Shown here: positions 1 through 7,588 of the stretch, piece by piece
Position numbering within the stretch: the stretch's first letter is position 1
Layout: the number at the start of each line of letters is the position of its first letter
Assembly (NCBI GenBank): GCA_018398765.1
Contig: JAHBMJ010000517.1
Span: 17,501 to 46,166 of the forward strand
DNA: 28,666 bases
Origin: Chromera velia
Lineage: Eukaryota; Sar; Chromeraceae
Direction: 5' to 3'
Notes under the pieces: model-generated
The model's database searches: none
The model's input: only the letters and a program-made list of their open reading frames with translations
Told to the model about the DNA's origin: nothing
Made by a program: the position numbers and the translations under genes

Positions 1-880
1 GTTGTAGCAGCAAGGCAGAGATTCCGCTGAGTCTCTTTGCGTTTTCGTTCAATCATTGCAAGCAGAGGATAATAAAGACTCCTCTCTTTGCATACTCGTT
101 CGGTCGTTACAAAAGGAAATTTATATTATACACAGAGTTCTCTCTTCATGTTCGTTCGGTCTTTGCAAGCAGAGGATGACAGAGATTCCTCTCTCTACAC
201 ACTCGTTTGGTCGTTGCAAAAGGAATACACAGAATTCTCTCTTCATATTCGTTTGGTCGTTACAAGCAGAAGATGACAGAGACTCCTCCCTCTGCGGTTG
301 CAAAAAGAATGCACAGAATTCTCTCTTCATGTTCGTTCAGTCTTTGCAAGCAGGGGATGACAGAGACTCCTCTCTCTGCACACTTGTTCGGTCGTTGCAA
401 AAGGAATGCACAGAATTCTCTTTTCATGTTCGTTCGGTCTTTGCAAGCAGAGGATGACAGAGATTCCTCTCTCTGCATACTTGTTCGGTCGTTGCAAAAG
501 GAATACACAGAATTCTCTCTTCATGTTCGTTCAGTCTTTGCAAGCAGAGGATGACAGAGACTCCTCTCTCTACACACTCGTTTGGTCATTGTAAAAGGAA
601 TACACAGAATTCTTTCTACATGTTCGTTTGGTCGTTGTAAATAGGAGATGACAGAGATTCCTCTCTCTGCACACTCATTCGGTCGTTACAAAAGGAATAC
701 ATAGAAATTCAATTCTCTCTTCATATCCATTCGGTCATTGCAGCAGCAAGGCAGATTCTGCTGAGTCTGCTGGCATATTTATTCAGTCGTTGCAAGCAGA
801 GGATAGCAAGGATTCCTTTCTCTCCGTACTCTTTCAGCCATTGCAAAAGGAATGTAACGAATTCTCTCTCTAGTGCAGAA
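1..880. repeat. Minisatellite, ~97-bp unit
   Basis: About eight to nine degenerate tandem copies. A recognisable core (AAGCAGAGGATGACAGAGA) recurs at about 167, 264, 348, 445 and 542, so the spacing is 97, 84, 97 and 97 bp. Each unit is itself a degenerate dimer: TTCGTTCGGTC-TTTGCAA and CTCGTTCGGTC-GTTGCAA alternate about 48 bp apart, separated by AATTCTCTCTTCATG. Open frames exist on both strands, but they only reflect the repeat and change frame between units, so no gene is called. The array decays towards 780-880. Confidence 0.85.
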
Positions 881-924
881 TCTTTCTAGACAAGCAGCTG
901 CCAGATAAGCAGACTTCTACCCTT

Positions 925-1030
925 ATATATTTGCTCTGACTCATGCCCCTGCACACATTCTCTCTGACTCGTGTCTCTGCGCAAATTCTCTCTGACTCGT
1001 GCCCCTGCACACATTCTCTCTGATACTATT
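925..1030. repeat. Short tandem array flanking the retrotransposon
   Basis: Degenerate ~31-bp copies of a unit containing TTCTCTCTGACTCGTGCCCC followed by TGCACACA. The array resumes after the element at about 7060-7100 (CACATTCTTTCTGACTGGTGCCCC). The retrotransposon therefore inserted into this array. Confidence 0.7.
1026..1030. other. Target-site duplication, left copy (CTATT)
   Basis: CTATT lies directly before the first TATAAGATGTGGG of the 5' LTR and is matched by CTATT directly after the 3' LTR at 7042-7046. A 5-bp duplication is typical of Ty1/copia integrases. A second CTATT occurs at 1053-1057, because the start of the 5' LTR appears duplicated. Confidence 0.6.
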
Positions 1031-1327
1031 TATAAGATGTGGGTCTCTGATACTATTTATAAAAAAAGATTTATAAGATGTGGGACACGCGCGGGGGGCC
1101 TGGGGCCGAAGGCGCCGGGCGGGCTGCGCGCCGCTCGATCAAGCTGCACGCATGCATGCATGGTCTCTTCGAATGCGAATGCATATAAATTCATACATGC
1201 CTCTACACGAACAATTGTTGTGAAGATCCTCTTTGATAGCCAATCTTTGTAGCCGATGAACATGAACTCAGACTTACTGAAAGTAGTGACTGAAATAGAC
1301 GGCATTCACACTAGTCTACTTTTAACA
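1031..1327 (+). repeat. 5' LTR of the copia element
   Basis: Positions 1072-1327 align with 6776-7041. Before that, 1031-1071 contains a second TATAAGATGTGGG start, suggesting a ~41-bp duplication at the LTR edge. The LTR is GC-rich at its 5' part (about 1085-1135) and ends in ACTTTTAACA. Relative to the 3' copy it lacks 10 bp near 1223. Confidence 0.85.
1184..1190 (+). promoter_or_regulatory. Candidate TATA box in the 5' LTR
   Basis: TATAAAT lies in the middle of the LTR, downstream of the GC-rich part, where an LTR promoter is expected. The 3' LTR has TATGAAT at the same place, so only the 5' copy keeps the motif. Transcription start is not visible from sequence. Confidence 0.35.
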
Positions 1328-1329
1328 AT

Positions 1330-1346
1330 TGGTGATTCCGGCGAGG
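1330..1346 (+). other. tRNA primer-binding site
   Basis: TGGTGATTCCGGCGAGG begins two bases after the end of the 5' LTR. Its complement ends in ...CCGGAATCACCA, the form of a mature tRNA 3' end with CCA. The tRNA species was not identified. A tRNA ending in GGAATCACCA in this genome would confirm it. Confidence 0.7.
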
Positions 1347-2598
1347 AATCGAGAGGATATCGATCTCAATCCATCTCGGTTCTTCTTCTTCTTCCTCCGG
1401 TGGTGGAGTAGTGAAACTCGAGCAGTTCGTGAGCGGGGGAGCTACATCTGTTGCCCCTGTCACAGACTTAGAGAAGGCTCAGAAGAAGGAAGAAGAGTTT
1501 TTTTCCTCTCTTATGTGGTTCAATCCTCACAAGAAGACTGAGCACACTGTGAAGCTATTCAGAGAGGAAGGCTGGCAAGACTCGGGCATGAAGTTCACCT
1601 TCAGGCAAGGTCAACTGGATTGGATTACTGAGATTCCTAAGGATTCTCAGGGCAACCACAAGGCGAACTTCCGGCTGTGGTCGAATAACCACGTAAGGAA
1701 GGCACAGACTTTCCTCTCCCCCGTCATCTACTCCCTTCATTGGATGTGGAAGCAGCAATGGTATGCTAGCCTCCTTTATGCTACCGAGAAATCGGGTTTC
1801 TTGGAGATGCAACGTGACCTTGACACATTGACAACAGCAGGTGTTGAGGGTCGGACTCCCGATCTTCTCATCCATCTGCGCAGGATGTACCTCGTTCTAG
1901 AGGTAAATTACAAGGAGTTCATGAAGAAAAAGTTCAAGGGGTTGAAGAGAGGGGGTGTATCCAATCTTCTCGAAGCGATGCAGATGTACCAGAGAGTGCT
2001 GACAGAGGTGAACAACGCCCACTCTTTCCCGAATGAGGAGCAGTATACAAGCACCTTCCAACAGATTGCCACATCGGAGGAGTGGGACAAGATCTATCAT
2101 CGCGTCGCAGAGAAGATGCTCGACGCAGATGAAGGTGCCGACCTCAACAAAATGAAGTTCACCGACATCTAGAAGCAGGCCATCATCCTGGCCAACTCCC
2201 AGGCAGCCATGCAGGGAGGCTCCTCTGCTTCTAAGCCTTCCTCCTCCTCTGCCCATGCAGGGCGGTCCTCAGAGAAGCAAGGGGGTTGGAAGAAGGCCTT
2301 AGCTAGGGGAAAGTCACCCAAGAGACGAGAGCTCGACTCTCAGAGCGCTCAGTCAGACAAGGGTGACAGGTCCGACTCGGAGTCCCAGAGAAAGTGCGGT
2401 AGGTGTGGGGGAAAGTGGCACAAATGGATGAAGGACTGCACGGCACTTGGAGTGCAGTGCGATAAATACAACCAGAAGGGGCATCTGCCATCCATGTGCA
2501 GAAACTCAAAGAAAAGAAGACCCGAGAAGGCGGGCAATGCGGCTATGAAGAGAAAAGAGAGGGCTCAGTCCTCTGATTCCGACTCATGGGGTTTCTAA
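1336..2598 (+). pseudogene. gag (nucleocapsid) of the copia element, interrupted
   Basis: Structural polyprotein that packages the element RNA. The frame is open from 1336 without an early ATG; the first in-frame ATG is near 1513, so the true start is lost or non-AUG. A helical UBN2-like gag domain covers roughly 1480-2170, followed by a Ser/Lys-rich linker. Next is a zinc knuckle (CGRC, then H, then C) at about 2395-2440, and a second knuckle at about 2458-2502 whose second Cys is Tyr (codon TAC). One in-frame TAG sits at 2170-2172 (GAC ATC TAG AAG). The frame ends in TAA at 2596-2598, right after a -1 slippery heptamer. The UBN2 assignment rests on general pattern only; the knuckles and position make gag itself secure. 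Confidence 0.8.
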
Positions 2599-3362
2599 AT
2601 TGGTCAGCTCAGTGTTCGAATGTAAACATTGCCAGACGTTGTGATCGTTTGCGAGCTATTGTCATTTACTGTGCTACTGCTTACCAGAAAAAGAGTTTCC
2701 ATTCTAAGAAAAGAAAGTTCGATGTGGTGATATCAGACACAGACGCTGATATCTCTCTTTTCCCTCCATGTTTTGAAGCCTTTATTGTCGAAGACACAGA
2801 TAGAAAGGTTGATGTTGAGCTTGCTTCTGATGAGGCAGAATTGAAAAACATGACAGTGAAGAAATTGCACATTCCTTTCCCTTCTTTGCATGGACAGGTG
2901 AGGGTAGCGGCGCTTGAAAGGATCGTTTCTTCTCGAGTGCGTCTCCCATTGCTTGGCTGCGCAAAAGTTCCAGCAAGGTTCTGCAAGAACGGTTGGGTGG
3001 AGCTAGGAGACAAGGAAGGAAGAAAATTCAAGACGCTAATGAGGTGGGGTAATAAACTTCCCATGATCAATGCGTTTGCATATGCTCGTTCGCTTGCTAT
3101 CTCTCTTACTGTTACTTCTTCTCTCCCTCAGAAAGTTTCTTCTGCTCTCTCAGGAACTAAAGTGAGCTCTTTGAGTCAGGCCGAGAGAGACAGACTTCTT
3201 TTTCTTTTTCATCTTCACTTCAGACACGCTGTAGGGGAGGACCTCAGGTTGACTCTTCTTGAGAATGGTGTGAAAGGTTTTTCTTCTTCTGAATGCATAG
3301 AGACAGGCAACAGATGCGTGGAGTGCTCATTATTGAATTTGACAGAGAGAGGCATTCCGTAG
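2586..3362 (+). pseudogene. pol segment 1: protease and GAG-pre-integrase
   Basis: The first open part of pol, in the -1 frame relative to gag. An aspartic protease region starts at about 2720; its active-site motif reads DTDA where copia proteases have D-[ST]-G-A, so the glycine is replaced by aspartate. Towards the end (about 3205-3330) comes the zinc-binding GAG-pre-integrase pattern: LH-x3-HA, then C-x2-C in NRCVECSL. The segment stops at TAG 3360-3362, but the same frame remains open beyond it into integrase. Loss of the protease glycine would be expected to abolish polyprotein cleavage. Confidence 0.75.
2589..2595 (+). promoter_or_regulatory. Candidate -1 ribosomal frameshift site at gag/pol
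   Basis: G GGT TTC fits X XXY YYZ in the gag frame. It is followed at once by the gag stop TAA, and the pol frame lies at -1 and is already open at this point. This is the arrangement by which many retroelements make a gag-pol fusion. No downstream pseudoknot was verified. Confidence 0.6.
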
Positions 3363-4073
3363 AAAGCCAAGAAGAAAGAGGAAAACGGAGACAGAAAGGA
3401 AGAGAAAAATAGAAAGCCGAAGGCAGGAAGAAACAAGCAAGAAAAGAGAGTTATTTTCAATAAAAACGTACAAATTTTTGGGCAGAAAGAACCAGAGAAG
3501 CTCTCCCCAGGCAGAATGGAAGGAAGCCGCTCATCCATCTCTCCATCGTCTCTTTTCAACAGACAAATATTTCATGACCTTACCGAACTGAAGACAGTTG
3601 GAAGAGGAGGGTACAGGTATCTATCAGTAATCGTAGATAAAGCCACTGGGTACGTTTTCTTCCGTTCTTTACGCTAGAAAAGCAAGGCAGCCTCTCATTT
3701 GCTCTCATGGGGAAGGAGATGGGAGGCGTGCGGGAAAGGACTACCGAAGGCAGTCACAACAAACAATGGGGGGGAGTTCCAAGGAGAAGAGTACCAGGCT
3801 GCCATTCGGTCTCTGGGGGCAGCGTGGGACCCCAGTACTCCCTATACACCTGAGTCGCAGGGGGTAGTTAAAAGGAAAAACAGGGTAATCAAAAGAGCCC
3901 TGCTGAAGTTCTGTTTGCAAAAATGTGTGCCTCTCTACACATAGCCTGCTTTTACCAGGTTTCGCACAACAGCTCAACGAGACCGCCTCTGTGTCTCGTG
4001 GCTGCTCCTCCCACAAATTTTAAGCAGTCTGAGGGGTCAAACCAGGTATTTTCCCGCTCTCTCTCGGAGATGA
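3363..4073 (+). pseudogene. pol segment 2: integrase core (rve), inactivated
   Basis: Same frame as the protease segment. The start of an rve-type integrase core is seen at about 3570-3660 (HDLTEL, then YRYLSVIVDKATGY). The second catalytic Asp, normally in DNGGEF, reads NNGGEF at about 3765. The third, Glu, is Lys in the segment around 3855-3890 (VVKRKNR). In-frame TAG stops lie at 3675 and 3942, and TGA at 4071, where the open frame moves by one. An Arg/Ser-rich tail before 4071 has little similarity to a normal integrase C-terminus, so the frame may already be wrong there. Confidence 0.75.
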
Positions 4074-5413
4074 AGTAAAAGTTATCGATCCAAGAGGTGA
4101 CCGTGGGGGGGAGAAGCGTCGAGGTGAGCCAGTTTTTGCCATTTTCGGCGGTGTTCTTTCTCCTAAAGTTGTTTCTGTTGTGTACAAAGAGAGAGGTCAG
4201 TGGAAGGCCCTGAAAGTCCACCCCAGTCGTGTCTCTCTACGATACTGGAATGGCGTTGCAGAGTATGAAGGCGCTAAAGGAAGAGAAGGAGTGGCTGAGA
4301 TCAGAGATGTGCAAGAGAGTATGGAAGAAGGACTTGAAGAGCTCGAGCTCCAAGAAAAGAGAGTGGTTTTGTCAGATAAGTGTGAGGAGGTTGAAGAGCC
4401 TTTTTCTGCCCCTAGCTGGAGAGCCGCTAGCAGAAGCAGAAGCAGACATACCTGCTGCCCCAATTGAGCCCTGTTGCCTGAAAGGAATCATTGCACAGAA
4501 GTAAGATGGGGCGTTCTTTCCCGCTCGCATTCTCAGAGAAGCCTCAGTCAATAGACAGCTTCTCGTCTCCCGTTTTTCCTTTGATAAGGAAGGCAAGCTG
4601 AACTATGAGAGCATGTGTGAGGTGAAGCCTGAAGAAGTGATGAAGCGCTTTGAGATTTCTTCTGATCTTTCTCTCAGCCCAAAATCCCTGCAGCAATTGT
4701 CCAGTAACCTCTCTCCAGAGGTTGAAGATTCAGTAGTGGGGGATGCAGACGAAGTCGAAATGAGGGTTGGAGACGGAGTGAGAGACGAGATGCAGTCAGA
4801 GGCAGCAGAGTCGTCAAAGTAGTTAGATAAAGACTCTATTTTTGGAAAGGACGCCTTAGCTCCCCCAGACTCCCCTGTAGATCTAGGTCTCGAAGAGGCA
4901 GAAGAGATTGACTCCGATTCTGAAGATGACGAGGTCGGAGGTGAGCCGACAGGTGCGTTTACGGCCCTGCGCGGACAGATTCATGAAGAGGCGGACAAAG
5001 CAGCGGCTGCCCTGGGGATTTCCAGAATAAGACAGTCAGTGAGAAAGTCAGGCAGAATAGCCCAGCTGAGAAAAGAAAGACAGAAAGAAAAGGAAGATGA
5101 GCAAAGTGATCTTCTTGACTCTATCCTTTCTTCTATTCTCTCTATGCATAAGCGGAGGGTGTATTTGGGTGAAGTGAAGGAGAATGCAGTAAAAGGACAG
5201 GTCCCAGCAACCAAGAAGGAAATCAAGTCAGGTTTGCACCACAAAGCGGATGAAAAGGAACTGAGGAAATGGTTTGAATGTTTGGTGCTTGATGTTTCTT
5301 CTCTCAGCAAGAAAGGTACACATCCAAGTATGCAGCTGAAGTGGGTGAGGACATGGAAACTGAAAGACGGAAGAAGAGTTGTAAAGTCTCCTTTGGTCCT
5401 TAAAGGGTTTTAA
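4066..5413 (+). pseudogene. pol segment 3: integrase C-terminal region and linker
   Basis: Continues the polyprotein in a new frame from GGAGATGAAG. A basic, strand-rich piece (about 4066-4240) precedes a long Glu/Ser-rich, probably disordered linker. The frame changes again between about 4230 and 4470, and stops occur at 4465 (TGA), 4502 (TAA), 4820 (TAG) and 5411 (TAA). At 5039-5410 a basic region leads into the reverse transcriptase N-terminus. Acidic linkers between integrase and reverse transcriptase are common in copia elements. Few residues here are diagnostic, so the call rests mainly on position. Confidence 0.55.
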
Positions 5414-6163
5414 GATAAAAGAGACTTCACTCTGGTTGAAACGTACAGTGGCACTGCTGAGCAGAGCCAACTTCGTCTTGCTTTGATTTTTACTCTCAGT
5501 CAGGGGTGGGAATCAGCAAAGACAGACATCCGCACAAGTTTTTTACAAGCACCGACAGACACACCACTCTGGGTCGAGCTCCCTTTTAACCTTCCCCTTC
5601 ATATTTATCTAGGTCTTGTTGCTGGTTCCATTGTGAAGACTCTCAGAGTCGTATACGGACAGGCTGATAGGCTTCGTCTCTATACGAGGCACTTCACAAG
5701 CCGAGCTAAAGAGAATGGATAGAGTGAGATTAGCGAGTCAATTCTTGTAAAGAAAGACAGCAAAGGTAGGCCGAATGCATTAATGTTGATGCATGTTGAT
5801 GACCTTCTTGTTTTTGGTCCTTCTGTTTCTTTTTTGATGGATGAAATCCGAAAGCAGTTCGAAATAAACGAGCCAGAAAGGGTTGATGACGGGGGCACTC
5901 ATGGGTTTGTTGGCATGCAGCTAAAGTATGACCGTACAAAGAAAGAAATGACCCTCAGTCAGGAAGAATATGTGCGTGCTCTGCCTGAATGTGAAGACAA
6001 AAAGGCAAGCAAGCCGATTGGAAATGCAAACTTGAAGAAGCCAGAAGAGAATGAAATCGATTCGTCGCTTCAGTCTCAGATGCAGCGTTTGTTGGGTCTG
6101 GTGGGTTGGGCAGTGAAAACTGAACCGAAGCATGCATTTCTTTTCTCTCATCTCTCTCGATAG
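5414..6163 (+). pseudogene. pol segment 4: reverse transcriptase (RVT_2), interrupted
   Basis: Copia-type reverse transcriptase. Visible in order: the first palm motif near 5500-5560 (WESAKTDIRTSFLQA, where family members have a D-x3-AFLNG-like motif); YGQ at about 5656, where relatives have YGLKQ; and the catalytic motif HVDDLL at about 5794-5811, equal to the YVDD box with Tyr replaced by His and both Asp kept. Downstream FVGMQLKYD and the SQEEYV stretch match the end of RVT_2. In-frame TAG codons lie at 5720 and 6161. The copy cannot make a whole enzyme without readthrough. Confidence 0.85.
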
Positions 6164-6736
6164 GCAACTCGTCCTTCAGCAAAGACAGTGCTTGCAGTGT
6201 AGAAAGTGATCTCACACATCAAGGAGTGTGCGGCCGGCTTAAAGTTCAAACCGGTGACCAAAGAGAATGGAATGGTTCTTTTGATCTCGGTCGATGTTTT
6301 ATATGAGCAGTATGCGCATGAAGGAAGACTGGAGTACGAAGTACAGCTGGTGTCTGAGGCAGATTTATATCATGCATTGAAGAATAATGAATCAAACCTG
6401 TTTGCTTGGAAGTCAAAGAAATATGATTGAAAGCTCAGTTCGATAACGAACGCTGAATTGCTTATATTTTGTGACGGGGTGAAGAATAGTTTTGGTTGGG
6501 TGTATTTCATTGAAAAATTGTGGGGTGTCGCTCCTCATGTGTATGTGCTCACTGACAGTCAGCCACTCCTTGCGCAGTTAGCTTCTGGCAGATGTGAATC
6601 AGAACCAAAGATGCAGGGCACCGTGACGTTGGAGTATGTTCTTGAGCAGCTCGATGACTTGCATACAAAGGTGAAATGGATGCATACAAAATTGATGTGC
6701 GCAGACAGACAGACAAAGTATATTCCATACAAATAA
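6164..6736 (+). pseudogene. pol segment 5: RNase H, interrupted
   Basis: The C-terminal RNase H of the copia polyprotein, in the same frame as reverse transcriptase. It removes RNA from the RNA-DNA hybrid in active relatives. Likely catalytic positions: Asp in SVDV (about 6290), Glu in TNAEL (about 6453), Asp in LTDSQPLL (about 6550), Asp in CADRQTK (about 6700). The acidic residues are thus largely kept even though the reading frame is broken by TAG 6200 and TGA 6428. The final stop is TAA 6734-6736, just before the polypurine tract. Confidence 0.75.
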
Positions 6737-6763
6737 GTTCGAAGTCGATTCGTGTTCTCCTCT

Positions 6764-6774
6764 GAAGGGGGTGA
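6764..6774 (+). other. Polypurine tract
   Basis: GAAGGGGGTGA lies immediately upstream of the 3' LTR, where plus-strand DNA synthesis is primed in LTR retrotransposons. Confidence 0.6.
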
Positions 6775-6775
6775 T

Positions 6776-7041
6776 TGTAAGATGTAGGACACGCGCGGGG
6801 GGCCTGGGGCTGAAGGCGCTGGGCGGGCTGCGCGCCGCTCGATCAAGCTGCACACATGCATGCATGGTTTCTTCGAATGCGAATGCATATGAATTCATGC
6901 ATGCCTCTACACGAACAATTGTTGTGAGGAAACGGCAAGATCCTCTTTGGTAGCCGATCTTCGTAGCCGATGAACATGAACTCAGACTTACTGAAAGTAG
7001 TGACTGAAGTAGACGGCATTCACACTAGTCTACTTTTAACA
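6776..7041 (+). repeat. 3' LTR of the copia element
   Basis: Starts TGTAAGATGTAGGACAC and ends ACTTTTAACA. It aligns end to end with 1072-1327. Differences are all transitions apart from a 10-bp insertion near 6930. It begins with TG and ends with CA, as copia LTRs do; the 5' copy has TA at the start. Confidence 0.9.
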
Positions 7042-7588
7042 CTATTCTTTGATTTTTGCCAACGCGCACATTCTTTCTGACTGGTGCCCCTGCGCATTAG
7101 TCTTTCTACAGACTCTTCGGTCATCGGTGTCCCATCTTGTATATCCTAGTATATCCTAGCTATTCTCCATTTCCCTATCAGACACTCTGGCCACTAAGCA
7201 GCCACCACTCTAATATATATATTTTTTCAGGCAGCCTGCTTACTTGCCTATCAGTTTGGGCCTGCTTCTCTGACAAGGAGCCGTCTAGGATCACTTTTGG
7301 ACGATGATACTTCAGAAAGAGCTAAAGCATAGCTTAGCCTTTCCTGTGCACATCGGCCACCCTATATGGCTTGTCGGGGCTAACCCTTCGGCAAGATATG
7401 ATCCTATACCTCTATATGTTTAGCGGGCCCTCTTCTAAAAAGACTTATACTTGAATGACATAAGGTGACGATAGGAGCTTGAACGCGCAGCCGGCCCCGG
7501 TCCACGAATTCCCTTGATTGCTTTCCATGCATGTTGCATCGCGCGCGCGTATCGCGCGCCAAATTAAGGGCGCGCGGAGTTGATTCAA
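7042..7588. other. Gene-free spacer with hairpins
   Basis: CTATT at 7042-7046 is the right target duplication. The tandem array resumes to about 7100. No supported gene follows. Near 7368-7393 CTTGTCGGGG and CCTTCGGCAAG-type arms can form a 10-bp stem with G-U pairs and a six-base loop. At 7553-7576 CGCGCGCC and GGCGCGCG form perfect 8-bp arms around AAATTAAG, ending about 12 bp before the duplicated LRR block begins. Confidence 0.5.

Larger units (their letters stand above)
1031..7041 (+). mobile_element. Ty1/copia-type LTR retrotransposon, decayed
   Basis: A nearly full-length element of about 6.0 kb. In order it holds the 5' LTR, a primer-binding site, gag with zinc knuckles, protease, GAG-pre-integrase, integrase, a long linker, reverse transcriptase, RNase H, a polypurine tract and the 3' LTR. 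Integrase lies before reverse transcriptase, which is the Pseudoviridae (copia) order. The LTRs differ by about a dozen substitutions, all transitions, plus one 10-bp indel, so the insertion is not recent. Several in-frame stops, two frame changes in the linker and altered catalytic residues make it non-autonomous. It could still be moved by enzymes from an intact relative, because LTRs, primer site and polypurine tract survive. Confidence 0.9.

Noticed and set aside
56..594. Overlapping open frames in several frames of the first 600 bp
   Set aside because: They follow the repeat unit and switch frame between units; no start context or motif.
2170..6736. Reassigned TAG codon in the nuclear code
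   Set aside because: Other apparent genes here end in TAG, and mutational decay of TGG/CAG explains the element's stops.
7368..7393. Possible small RNA stem
   Set aside because: A 10-bp stem with several G-U pairs; compared by memory with U1-U6 snRNAs and 5S rRNA without a convincing match.
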